Below are positions 1 through 6,718 of a stretch of 23,896 nt of DNA, piece by piece. Made by a program: the position numbers and the translations under genes. Under the pieces are notes generated by a model, which ran no database searches, was not told the origin of the DNA, and worked only from the letters and a program-made list of their open reading frames with translations. The stretch spans positions 1-23,896 of the forward strand of contig SFMO01000120.1 of assembly GCA_004554385.1 (NCBI GenBank), in the 5' to 3' direction. Source of the stretch: Ruminococcus flavefaciens. GTDB taxonomy: Bacteria; Bacillota; Clostridia; Oscillospirales; Ruminococcaceae. Each line of letters starts with the position of its first letter. The stretch's first letter is position 1.

Positions 1-95
1 TAATATAAGAAATGATATTTGTACATCGCTTACAGCGCGATAAGTACGCCGAGCCCATGAACGGGATTCCAAAGGGACTGTGTTCCTTTGGCGGA

Positions 96-140
96 GTGAC
101 TCCCCATAAGATGGGGAGATGTCCGAAGGACAGAGGGGAC
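96..140 (+). repeat. Two-hairpin repeat unit, copy 1
   Basis: This unit starts GTGACTCCCC and ends ACAGAGGGGAC. It contains hairpin A (CTCCCCAT, loop AAG, ATGGGGAG; 100-118) and hairpin B (GTCC, loop GAA, GGAC; 121-131). The same layout recurs at 284-330 with compensating base changes in both stems. Confidence 0.75.
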
Positions 141-283
141 GTACCGGTAAGGTCAGAGGCGGCGCCTCTGGTCAGGTCAAGGGCAGACAGCCCTTGCGGG
201 TTTCAGGGCAGAGCCCTGAAGTTACGAAGCGCTCCACAAGGGTGAATCCCGAAAACAATCCAGTGAATTGTTTTCGGAAGAGG

Positions 284-330
284 GTGACTCCCCACGGGGT
301 GGGGAGATGTCGTAACGCGACAGAGGGGAC
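284..330 (+). repeat. Two-hairpin repeat unit, copy 2
   Basis: Second copy of the unit at 96-140, with the same GTGACTCCCC start and ACAGAGGGGAC end. Hairpin A is CTCCCCAC, loop GGG, GTGGGGAG (288-306). Hairpin B is GTCG, loop TAACG, CGAC (309-321). Compared with copy 1, the loop-closing pair of A changes from T-A to C-G and that of B from C-G to G-C, so pairing is kept while sequence changes. Confidence 0.75.
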
Positions 331-500
331 GGACCCGATTAGGGGGTCCTGCAAGAGAGGGCGTCCCTTAACGTGTCTGATGACCACATCAGCCCGATAA
401 ATCAAACGTCAAGGCACGGGACGATGTAGGCATCGCCCCCTACATTGGGACGCCGGGGACGCCGTCCCCTACAAATATATACCAGGAAGTGTTGATGTAA

Positions 501-980
501 ATGAAATATGACCATGCAGACAGAGCCTGTGAGCTTTTTGTCGGGGGACTTAACTGTGCACAGTCGGTTTTTGCGGCATTTACTGATGTTACAGGCATGG
601 ATGATGAGCTTGCAATGCGGCTTTCCTCTTCATTCGGCGCTGGAATGGGCAGAATGAGAGAGGTGTGCGGGACCTGCTCGGCGATGTTTATGATAGTCGG
701 GATACTATACGGCCTCGGCGGTGAATACACTCATGAGGAGAAAACTGAACACTACAGCCGTATACAGGAGCTTGCCGCACGTTTTAAGGAAAAACATGAT
801 ACCATAATATGCCGTGAGCTTCTGAAGGGACTCAGTGTGACCAGTACTCCCGAGCCCGAAAGACGGACCGAGCATTACTACAAGGTGCGGCCCTGTGTCA
901 GGTTCGTGCGTACTGCGGCAGAGATACTGGACAGCTACATTGCGGAACATCCGCCGATGAAGCAGGATACACAGCTTTGA
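501..980 (+). CDS. C_GCAxxG_C_C family protein (putative redox protein)
   Basis: This 159-residue soluble protein has the cysteine layout of the C_GCAxxG_C_C family, which is common in anaerobes and thought to be redox or metal linked, with no established reaction. Visible cysteines are C10, C19 (in NCAQSVF), C56 and C59 (VCGTCSA), C104 (ICREL) and C132 (RPCVRFV). The helix after the last cysteine (RTAAEIL) matches the paralogue at 6090-6458, which ends CVTDAAEIL. The family's CGxxxG core is altered here to CGTCSA, adding a CxxC. There is no signal peptide or membrane segment. An AGGAAG about 11 bases upstream supports the ATG start, and an in-frame stop just before it excludes a longer form. 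It appears monocistronic, because the next gene has its own promoter at 1025-1053. The family call is fairly sure; the function is unknown. Confidence 0.75.
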   Translation: MKYDHADRACELFVGGLNCAQSVFAAFTDVTGMDDELAMRLSSSFGAGMGRMREVCGTCSAMFMIVGILYGLGGEYTHEEKTEHYSRIQELAARFKEKHDTIICRELLKGLSVTSTPEPERRTEHYYKVRPCVRFVRTAAEILDSYIAEHPPMKQDTQL

Positions 981-1024
981 TCTTTTTTAAGGGGATAAAT
1001 TATACGCTGTTAACAATTTATATA

Positions 1025-1053
1025 TTGAAATAACACTGCTTTTGGTGTATAAT
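1025..1053 (+). promoter_or_regulatory. Sigma-A promoter for the diguanylate cyclase gene
   Basis: TTGAAA (1025-1030), 17-base spacer, TATAAT (1048-1053). The start codon at 1091 lies about 30 bases after the expected transcription start. Confidence 0.75.
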
Positions 1054-1090
1054 AAATGGTAATACAACTTGAGGGGGAGTGATAATTAAC

Positions 1091-2200
1091 ATGAATTCCC
1101 GGAACGACACGTATTTTCTCAGAGAATTCGTTGCCGATCATAAGCAGATCTTTGAAAATGAATCAAGTCAGAAGATGATATATTCTTTCAGTAATATATC
1201 ATGTTTATGCGCTCATGTGGCATATTTGATAATGTTCTATATACTTGGAGTGCGTGAGCTTTTTCTGTTCAATATATTCAGCGTCGCTTTTTATCTGACG
1301 CTTGAGGTCATTATTATTTTGGGAAAAAGCGGACCGTTTTTCCTTTACCTTGCGCTGATAGAAATTATAGTCCACGCCGCAGTCGCGACGCATTTCCTTG
1401 GGTGGCAGCCTGATTTCGCCATGTTCTTTATCCTGATAATCCCTGCCACGTTCCTGACTTATACTCAAAGGATATATATTCCGTTTATTATCTCAGGCGT
1501 ATCTATGGGACTGTTTCTTTACTATAAGATCACAATGGACTACGACGCGGACGTAAAGTATGTTTTTGAGGATAACGGCATTATTAAAGCCATTCAGATA
1601 ATGAATGCTGTGATCGGTGTTTTCGTAATGCTGACAGGAGGCGTCTCCAATATATTCATAAGAGAGTATAAGGAGTTTCAAATCGTCGATCAGAGAGAGA
1701 CCTTCAAGAGGCTTGCTTCCATTGATCCGCTGACAAATCTTTTCAATCGCCGTGCTATGAATGAGCATATCCGTGAGATCAGAAGAAACACTTCACCGAG
1801 AAGCAAGTACGTTATAGGTATCGGAGATATTGACAACTTCAAGAGGATCAACGATACGTACGGACATGATGTGGGCGACAAGGTACTTGTATATGTATCA
1901 AATCTGTTTATCAGCAACATTCCGGATGACGGATATGCCGCAAGATGGGGCGGTGAGGAATTCTTGTTCATAATTCCCGAAGCAAGCATAGAAAAAGGCG
2001 TTGCCTTTACAGAGCAGATACACAAGTCTCTCCGTGCTCATGTCTTCGAGATAGACGATGTAGAGTTCGGAGTTACAATGACCTTCGGAATCAGCACGGG
2101 AAAACCTGTTGACAAGATCGACAATGTCATCACTACTGCCGACCAGCGCCTTTATAAGGGCAAGAACAACGGCAAGAACCATACGGAATATACGGATTGA
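1091..2200 (+). CDS. Membrane diguanylate cyclase (GGDEF domain)
   Basis: A 369-residue protein predicted to make c-di-GMP from two GTP. Residues about 35-190 are strongly hydrophobic with some six membrane segments (an unidentified MASE-like sensor region). The GGDEF domain starts near residue 208 with the usual DPLTNLFNRR entry, followed by the metal and substrate motif GDIDNFKRINDTYGH (from 245) and the active-site GGEEF at 287-291. GGEEF is a functional variant of GGDEF. The inhibitory I-site RxxD that normally sits five residues before the motif reads NIPD here, so product inhibition through that site is probably lost. I chose the ATG at 1091 over the in-frame GTG at 1079 because the ribosome binding site GAGGGGGAG (1071-1079) overlaps the GTG but is well spaced from the ATG. 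Terminator-like hairpins follow. Confidence 0.88.
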   Translation: MNSRNDTYFLREFVADHKQIFENESSQKMIYSFSNISCLCAHVAYLIMFYILGVRELFLFNIFSVAFYLTLEVIIILGKSGPFFLYLALIEIIVHAAVATHFLGWQPDFAMFFILIIPATFLTYTQRIYIPFIISGVSMGLFLYYKITMDYDADVKYVFEDNGIIKAIQIMNAVIGVFVMLTGGVSNIFIREYKEFQIVDQRETFKRLASIDPLTNLFNRRAMNEHIREIRRNTSPRSKYVIGIGDIDNFKRINDTYGHDVGDKVLVYVSNLFISNIPDDGYAARWGGEEFLFIIPEASIEKGVAFTEQIHKSLRAHVFEIDDVEFGVTMTFGISTGKPVDKIDNVITTADQRLYKGKNNGKNHTEYTD

Positions 2201-2228
2201 AAAAAGCTCTCCATCGGAGAGCTTTTTT
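2201..2228 (+). terminator. Rho-independent terminator after the diguanylate cyclase
   Basis: AAAAAGCTCTCC, loop ATC, GGAGAGCTTTTTT, beginning right after the TGA stop. Runs of A on the left and T on the right mean it could act on both strands, which fits the convergent gene ends here. Confidence 0.88.
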
Positions 2229-2240
2229 CAGTATAAGGCG

Positions 2241-2268
2241 AAAGGACTTCCCATGTGGGAAGTCCTTT
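2241..2268. terminator. Near-perfect palindrome, probable bidirectional terminator
   Basis: AAAGGACTTCCC paired with GGGAAGTCCTTT around a short central ATGT. A- and T-rich ends on both sides suit termination of either strand. It lies between the convergent diguanylate cyclase and GH44 genes. The nearer 2370-2396 repeat (AAAAGAATAA with TTATTCTTTT) overlaps the GH44 stop but is AT-only, so it is a weaker candidate. Confidence 0.7.
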
Positions 2269-2386
2269 TACTTTAGAAAGAGAGGGAATATTAAAGTGTG
2301 TTCGCAATAGTGTGTGTATCGCATCACACTCCATGCCTTGCACAGCTTTCAGGCTGAGCAGGCATTGATAAAAGAATAAAGAGGGA

Positions 2387-4837
2387 TTATTCTTTTATTT
2401 CGGTAGGAAGCTTGTCAACGAGCTTGAGCAGGTATCTCTGGATAGCAAGTGCGTCGTTGTTTGTAACACCGTCGCCGATATTGCAGCAGTCTGCATTTTT
2501 GAGACCCTTGTCTGTGATGTGGTGCTCGTCTGAACCGTTTACACCGAATTTATTTGGATTAGCCAGCTCCTGCATGATGATGACAGCGTCCGCAAGGTCT
2601 ACGCCGCCGTCACAGTTTGCGTCGCCGTAGAGAATATCTCCGCTGCCTGCTGAAGTAGTTGTCGCAGCAGTAGTTGTTGTTGTGCTGTTACTGGCTGTAG
2701 TTGTTGTAGTTGCCTTTGTTGTGGTAGTTGTGGATACTGCGGGAGCATCGCCCTGTGCGTACTCATAAACTACCTGAATGCTTGAATACTTGACATCGAT
2801 GGAATCAGGTGTTGAGGACTCGCCCTTTTCGGAGGCGTCCCACCACTTCTGAAGCTCTACCTTGCCGTCTGCGATAGTTGCTTCGAGGTCTTCGGAGACC
2901 TTGTCTGCGCTTTCGCCTGTTGACTTTGTGAGGATACCGTCAAACTTTACTGTAGCGGATACCTTGTTTCCAAGGGTAAGGGAGTAATCCTTGTATGTCC
3001 AGAAGTTCTCTCCGTCCTTGGAGACAGCGTTCATGCATACTGCACAGCCTGCTGTAGCCCAGCTTGAACCTGCGCTTGAAGTTACGGCACCGTTGATGAT
3101 TATCTTTGAGAGGTGCTTTGCGTCCTCGATAGGAACTACAACGAAGCCCTTGTCGTTGGTCATGCCTTCAATATCTGTGTATTCCTTTGTTACCAGGTCG
3201 GTCTTTGTTTCATCATAGGTCTTGAGGTCGCTGAAGGCGTCAGCCTTGTCGGAAACTACTACCATAGCAGCTGAGAAAGCAGGAAGGTCAACGCTTACGC
3301 TGTTATCCTTTACGTCCTTGATGATGTCGATGAGCTTTATCTGCTCGTCGTCGCCGTAGATAGCGTAAACAGCTGCGGACTTATATTCCTTTTCAGCGTT
3401 CTTGAGGTCGATGACAGCATTTTCCTTTTCTGTCATGTTCTTGTTGGTGACCATAACGGTTACCTTGGAATCGTCCTTGGCATTTACTGCAGCGTAGGAG
3501 CTTGACTTGGAAACATCCTCGGTCTTGGCGGGGATAAGTGTATCGCCGAAGCAGCCGCCCTTGCCGTCATAGTTTGTGTAGAGGTTGATACCTGATACGA
3601 TGAACGGCTCACCGCCCCAGAGTGTAGCGAAGTAAACGCCGTGGTCGGCATAGCAGCCCAGAGCCTCGACCTGAGCGATAGTACCTGAGGTATCACTGCC
3701 GCCGCCGAAGTTGTATTCTGAAATTCCGAGCTTAGTGCCGGGGTAGTATTTGTCGATTGAAGCCTGGATAGTCGGAAGTATCGGGACATTCTCCATGCAC
3801 CACTGACCTATCCAGCTGTTTTCGGAGAAGCCCTTTTCATAGAGGGTGCGGACTGACTGAACTCTGTCCTCTGCGCCCTTACGTGCGGACTCTGAGTAGT
3901 AGTGTATGTCGAGGACATCAAGAAGTCTTGTGCCTGCTTCCTCTGAAGCCTTGTGCATATCGTCAAGGTAGCTGTCAAGGTACCAGTGGTAGTTGTTTTC
4001 CTTCTTCACCTTTTCCCATTCGTCGTGCTGATCGTCGTCGTCAAGATGGTCGAAAGCAGTGTATCCGTACAGTGCAGGACCGAATACCTCTGCATTCGGG
4101 TCAAGCTTCTTGACATTCTTGGCCATTTCGATTGACTTTGTCTTGAGCTCCTCGATAGTAACAGGCTCGGGATGCATTCTGCTGTGGGTGTCATTCCAGA
4201 GAACAGGCTCGTTGTCAAGGCTGTAGCCCTGTATGCCTGTTGCCGACTTTGAGTCGCCCAGCTTCTTGATGATATAGTTTACGTATTCGTCCATGTAGAC
4301 TACGCCGTCTGTGAGATCGGGAGTATCTGCGAAATCAGAGCCCTTTGTGAGGACTACCTTGTTCCAGCGGTCTGAGGGTGCCTTTTCCTCCTCGGTGACA
4401 GTGCCTTTCTTATCGGCTGAAACATAGCCTGCCAGCTGGAGAGTAGTGAGCTTGTAGCCTACGTTGTACTTTGCAGCGTCCTTGGAGAGCTGCTGAACGC
4501 AGTCTGCGGGATCCTCGGACTCTGAGAGGTTTGTGTCTGAGCTGTGCTTCCAGTCTGAGCCTGCGTTGGAAGCGTTTGTCTCCCAGTTGTAGGCTGTCAT
4601 ACGGTTGCCGCCCTGACGAACGGAATTGGTCTTTACGTCCTTGAGAGGAGTTGTGTACTGGTTAACGCCGTATATGAGAGGGGATATTTCTTTCTTTTCG
4701 CCCTTGAGGTCGACGGTTATCTTCATATCATAGCCGTCTGCCGCATTAACGGCTGTCTGAGGGATATTGCTCATAGGAGCTGTGAGTGCGCAGCCTGTAA
4801 CAACGCAGGCTGCAAGAAAAGCTGCTGTTTTTTTCAT
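2387..4837 (-). CDS. Secreted GH44 endo-glucanase/mannanase with C-terminal dockerin
   Basis: An 816-residue secreted enzyme. The signal peptide is residues 1 to about 32 (MKKTAAFL start, cleavage near VNA-AD). The GH44 catalytic region is about 38-530: acid/base E210 in SLDNEPVLW followed by the HPEP segment, and nucleophile E374 in GISEYNFGG, both typical of GH44, which cleaves beta-1,4 glucans, glucomannan or xyloglucan. Residues about 535-693 form a separate module, possibly a carbohydrate-binding one (a CBM76-like module is a guess). A Thr-rich linker (about 700-733) leads to a dockerin (737-816) with calcium loop DANCDGGVDLAD and a second loop carrying an unusual CC pair. The dockerin implies attachment to a cellulosomal cohesin. 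The ATG at 4837 has GGAGG seven bases upstream; an upstream in-frame extension of 31 residues looks non-coding and would hide the signal peptide. It follows the XRE gene by 68 bases and may share its transcript. Confidence 0.9.
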   Translation of the reverse strand: MKKTAAFLAACVVTGCALTAPMSNIPQTAVNAADGYDMKITVDLKGEKKEISPLIYGVNQYTTPLKDVKTNSVRQGGNRMTAYNWETNASNAGSDWKHSSDTNLSESEDPADCVQQLSKDAAKYNVGYKLTTLQLAGYVSADKKGTVTEEEKAPSDRWNKVVLTKGSDFADTPDLTDGVVYMDEYVNYIIKKLGDSKSATGIQGYSLDNEPVLWNDTHSRMHPEPVTIEELKTKSIEMAKNVKKLDPNAEVFGPALYGYTAFDHLDDDDQHDEWEKVKKENNYHWYLDSYLDDMHKASEEAGTRLLDVLDIHYYSESARKGAEDRVQSVRTLYEKGFSENSWIGQWCMENVPILPTIQASIDKYYPGTKLGISEYNFGGGSDTSGTIAQVEALGCYADHGVYFATLWGGEPFIVSGINLYTNYDGKGGCFGDTLIPAKTEDVSKSSSYAAVNAKDDSKVTVMVTNKNMTEKENAVIDLKNAEKEYKSAAVYAIYGDDEQIKLIDIIKDVKDNSVSVDLPAFSAAMVVVSDKADAFSDLKTYDETKTDLVTKEYTDIEGMTNDKGFVVVPIEDAKHLSKIIINGAVTSSAGSSWATAGCAVCMNAVSKDGENFWTYKDYSLTLGNKVSATVKFDGILTKSTGESADKVSEDLEATIADGKVELQKWWDASEKGESSTPDSIDVKYSSIQVVYEYAQGDAPAVSTTTTTKATTTTTASNSTTTTTAATTTSAGSGDILYGDANCDGGVDLADAVIIMQELANPNKFGVNGSDEHHITDKGLKNADCCNIGDGVTNNDALAIQRYLLKLVDKLPTEIKE

Positions 4838-4863
4838 ATGTTTTCCTCCGTTTTTTATAATCT

Positions 4864-4885
4864 CCGCCGCAGTGCAGAACGGCGG
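4864..4885 (-). other. GC-rich hairpin between XRE gene and GH44 gene
   Basis: CCGCCG and CGGCGG arms separated by ten bases lie in the 68-base gap upstream of the GH44 ribosome binding site. No T-run follows on the minus strand, so it is not a normal terminator. It may be an RNA stability or processing element in a shared transcript. Confidence 0.4.
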
Positions 4886-4905
4886 TTTATGACTTGGTTT
4901 AATGT

Positions 4906-5802
4906 TTACAGTTCTCCTTCGCCCCACCACGGGACCTGAGGCACAACCTCGTCCTGTTCACCGTTCTCGCGTCTGAATGCGCCCTGAGTCCATTCCTCCA
5001 CATTCGGGTCCATATATTTAAGGTAATTGGTAATGGTCTTGGCGAGTACAAGTATCAGAGTGAGGGGGATCTGATGGGTGTAGCCGTAGAGTATTACGGG
5101 AAGGTCGTTTATATCGGCGGAAACGCGCCAGACAAGTCCGAAGCGGTCGAGCCTGTCGATGATGTGCTGTACTTTTTCGGTGGGGATCTCCAGTTTTTCC
5201 GAGATCATAGCCACCGAGAACATCTTGTTCCTGACGCTTGCGCCGAGGTAGCTGATAATGCTTATGGCGTCGTCGTCTGCAAGAGTGTTGAACAGCCTTA
5301 TCATATTGGTGGTATCACCGAAGTAGGAGTTCACTCCGTTTTCGGGTATCTCCAGAAAGCAGAAGTAACGCAGGTCCTCGCTGATGCGCGACAGTGCTAA
5401 TTCACGGTCAGTTTTGAGACCTGCGTACGTTTCATGCTCGTAGCTTTCCCTTAACCTGCCTACTGTATCGGTGTTGGGATTGCAGGCACAAAGGGCGGAG
5501 TACATTATCCTCATGAACTTTTCCGAGCGTTTTTCAGCAGGAGTTGCCCGTAATTCGTCATCTACGAGCTGTTCGATGTCCCGCCGGCTGTCTGTTATCT
5601 TTACGCCGAAGAGGAAATCGAGAGAAGTGCCCAGTTCTTTTGCGAGCTGAGGGAGGAGTTCGCCGTCGGGGTAGCTGGTATTTTCCCATTTTGATACTGC
5701 CTGAGGCGAAACGTTCATGCGTGACGCAAGCTGTTCCTGAGTAAGTCCCAGTTCCTTGCGCCGTTTTACGAGATTGCATCTGAAAACGCTTTTCTTGTCC
5801 AT
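4906..5802 (-). CDS. XRE-family transcriptional regulator with long C-terminal domain
   Basis: A 298-residue cytoplasmic regulator. Residues about 9-65 are a Cro/CI-type helix-turn-helix (LTQEQLASRMNVSPQAVSKWE). The remaining 230 residues are unassigned; about 190-228 read like a second winged-helix or dimerisation segment (MISEKLEIPTEKVQHIIDRL). The ATG at 5802 has AGGAGG seven bases upstream and a minus-strand promoter at 5838-5866. A repeat pair in that promoter could be its own operator. The GH44-dockerin gene follows on the same strand after 68 bases with no terminator and no clear promoter between them, so XRE control of that enzyme, or simple co-transcription, is likely. The target and effector are unknown. 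Confidence 0.82.
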   Translation of the reverse strand: MDKKSVFRCNLVKRRKELGLTQEQLASRMNVSPQAVSKWENTSYPDGELLPQLAKELGTSLDFLFGVKITDSRRDIEQLVDDELRATPAEKRSEKFMRIMYSALCACNPNTDTVGRLRESYEHETYAGLKTDRELALSRISEDLRYFCFLEIPENGVNSYFGDTTNMIRLFNTLADDDAISIISYLGASVRNKMFSVAMISEKLEIPTEKVQHIIDRLDRFGLVWRVSADINDLPVILYGYTHQIPLTLILVLAKTITNYLKYMDPNVEEWTQGAFRRENGEQDEVVPQVPWWGEGEL

Positions 5803-5837
5803 TGTACACCTCCTGCTCTCTGTGCTTTCTACAATCT

Positions 5838-5866
5838 ATTGTATCACTACTTGCGGTTGAATACAA
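5838..5866 (-). promoter_or_regulatory. Promoter of the XRE-GH44 unit
   Basis: On the minus strand TTGTAT (plus 5861-5866), 17-base spacer, TACAAT (plus 5838-5843). It is a moderate match to consensus and overlaps one copy of the repeat at 5846-5862. Confidence 0.6.
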
Positions 5867-5904
5867 GCGAATAATAATAGACAGAAAACAACTATTGGTT
5901 GAAT
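5846..5904. promoter_or_regulatory. Candidate operator: two related sites at the XRE promoter
   Basis: Two similar sequences in the same orientation are ACTACTTGCGGTTGAAT (5846-5862) and ACTATTGGTTGAAT (5891-5904). The first covers the spacer and -35 element of the XRE promoter. Position fits autoregulation; binding is inference. Confidence 0.35.
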
Positions 5905-6002
5905 TTGTAAGAAAAATCATTCAAATCCGTGGGTGAAACAGTTATATTTATTTCTGAATTCAAATATCTGTTCATTTTTGTGTCAGATTATAGCTTTCGT
6001 TG

Positions 6003-6085
6003 AAAAAGACCCCGAAATCGGTGACCGCATTTCGTAATACTTACAATGTAAGCATCAACGCTGGTCATGACCGGTTTCGGGGTCT
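6003..6085 (-). terminator. Long nested hairpin terminator after the second C_GCAxxG gene
   Basis: GACCCCGAAA (6008-6017) pairs with TTTCGGGGTC (6075-6084). The stem extends inward, and a separate small hairpin CTTAC-AAT-GTAAG (6040-6052) sits in the loop. On the minus strand the stem is followed by CTTTTTC, and it starts a few bases after the TAA at 6090-6092. The arms are unusually far apart for a simple terminator. Confidence 0.75.
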
Positions 6086-6089
6086 GTTA

Positions 6090-6458
6090 TTATTCCGAGC
6101 ACATTCTTTCGAGTATCTCAGCGGCGTCTGTAACACAGCCTCTGCATGAACGCAGGGGAGAACCTGTGAGAGCGCCTTTCAGCTCGCGGCATATCACCGA
6201 GCGGTTCATGTCCGTGAACTCCTTTTCAAAGGCGGCAAGCTTTTCGTCAACGCTGTCGGGAAAGCGCTTTGAGAGCACATATTCCGCGGCGAGCACAGCT
6301 CCGCATTTACCCATTCTTCCGCCTGCAAAGGGCGCGGCAGCAGCTCTGGCTTCCTGCTCACTCATACCTGCCTCATCTGCAAAAGCGCAAAGCACTGAAG
6401 CCGAGCAGCTGTAAAAGCTTTTGTGGTTTTCCACTGCCTTATTAGCCTTTTCTGACAT
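6090..6458 (-). CDS. C_GCAxxG_C_C family protein, second copy
   Basis: A 122-residue soluble protein related to the one at 501-980. Cysteines are C18, C24, C52 (KCGAVLAA, the family CGAxxG core with the glycine replaced by alanine), C90 (ICRELKG, matching ICRELLKG in the paralogue), C105 and C108 (SCRGC) and C120. An EARAAAAPFAGG segment precedes the core as is usual in the family. The exact reaction is unknown; redox or metal binding is the usual suggestion. The ATG at 6458 was chosen because GAGGAGG lies six bases upstream; a start five codons earlier would overlap the upstream gene and its own ribosome binding site. It is the second gene of a two-gene unit, one base after the stop of the small protein, and ends at a strong terminator. 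Confidence 0.8.
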   Translation of the reverse strand: MSEKANKAVENHKSFYSCSASVLCAFADEAGMSEQEARAAAAPFAGGRMGKCGAVLAAEYVLSKRFPDSVDEKLAAFEKEFTDMNRSVICRELKGALTGSPLRSCRGCVTDAAEILERMCSE

Positions 6459-6459
6459 A

Positions 6460-6651
6460 TTATACCTCCTCAAGCAGCAGGAAGCTGCCCTTTTTCAGCT
6501 GATTCTCTGTGAGGAAGCTGTCGGCGAGCCTTATATGCTTTTCTAAGCCGTTTTCGTCACGTATGAGCACAGTGCACATGAGTTCCTCACCCTCTGGGAT
6601 ACCCTCACAGCCGTAATCCTCTTCAAATATATTGATAATTTCGTATCTCAT
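6460..6651 (-). CDS. Small conserved-looking protein of unknown function
   Basis: A 63-residue acidic protein beginning MRYEIINIFEEDYG, with one cysteine pair of interest (C15 in the segment GCEGIPEG, and C27). It has no signal peptide or membrane segment. I do not recognise it. The ATG at 6651 has GGAGG seven bases upstream; an earlier in-frame start at 6699 would lie inside the promoter. Its stop overlaps the ribosome binding site of the C_GCAxxG gene (the GAGGAGGTATAA string supplies both), indicating translational coupling and a functional link to that protein. A consensus promoter at 6688-6716 drives the pair. Confidence 0.7.
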   Translation of the reverse strand: MRYEIINIFEEDYGCEGIPEGEELMCTVLIRDENGLEKHIRLADSFLTENQLKKGSFLLLEEV

Positions 6652-6687
6652 GGCAGTTCCTCCGTAGTTTCGTGGTCTGATGAGAAT

Positions 6688-6716
6688 ATTATATATCATC
6701 GGAGTGCTTTTGTCAA
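6688..6716 (-). promoter_or_regulatory. Consensus promoter for the small protein and C_GCAxxG pair
   Basis: On the minus strand TTGACA (plus 6711-6716), 17-base spacer, TATAAT (plus 6688-6693), a perfect match to the vegetative sigma consensus. The -35 begins three bases after the histidine kinase stop, so the pair is separately transcribed even though it follows the kinase gene. Confidence 0.85.
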
Positions 6717-6718
6717 AC

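Larger units (their letters stand above)
1..500. repeat. Gene-free cluster of short perfect inverted repeats
   Basis: No convincing gene lies here; the open frames have no ribosome binding site and run through palindromes. Directly visible inverted repeats (arms/loop) are: CCAAAGG at 69-75 with 85-91; 100-118; 121-131; CAGAGGC at 154-160 with 164-170; CAAGGGC at 178-184 with 190-196; TTCAGGGC at 202-209 with 213-220; CCGAAAACAAT at 249-259 with 267-277; 288-306; 309-321; GGACCC at 331-336 with 344-349; ATGTAGG at 424-430 with 439-445; GGGGAC at 455-460 with 464-469. Such palindrome-rich GC-rich mosaics resemble intergenic repeat families of gut Firmicutes (general knowledge), but I cannot name this one. 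It is not a CRISPR array: there is no constant repeat with regular spacers. No promoter for the downstream gene is obvious inside it. Confidence 0.7.

Noticed and set aside
12..405. Open frames on both strands in the left hairpin cluster
   Set aside because: There are no ribosome binding sites, the protein content is low-complexity and follows the palindromes, and frames on both strands overlap; treated as non-coding repeat DNA.
1..500. CRISPR array at the left end
   Set aside because: Repeats are palindromic and different from each other, with no constant repeat length or regular spacers and no cas genes in view.
1079..1090. GTG start for the diguanylate cyclase
   Set aside because: The GTG overlaps the ribosome binding site GAGGGGGAG; the ATG at 1091 is properly spaced.
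4787..4837. Lipobox-like VTGC in the GH44 signal peptide
   Set aside because: A dockerin enzyme is expected to be released and docked on a scaffold, and a good ordinary cleavage site follows near residue 32; lipidation cannot be excluded but is not favoured.
4838..4930. N-terminal extension of the GH44 protein
   Set aside because: It would put 31 basic, non-hydrophobic residues before a perfect signal peptide and would run through the GC-rich hairpin and the ribosome binding site of the ATG at 4837.
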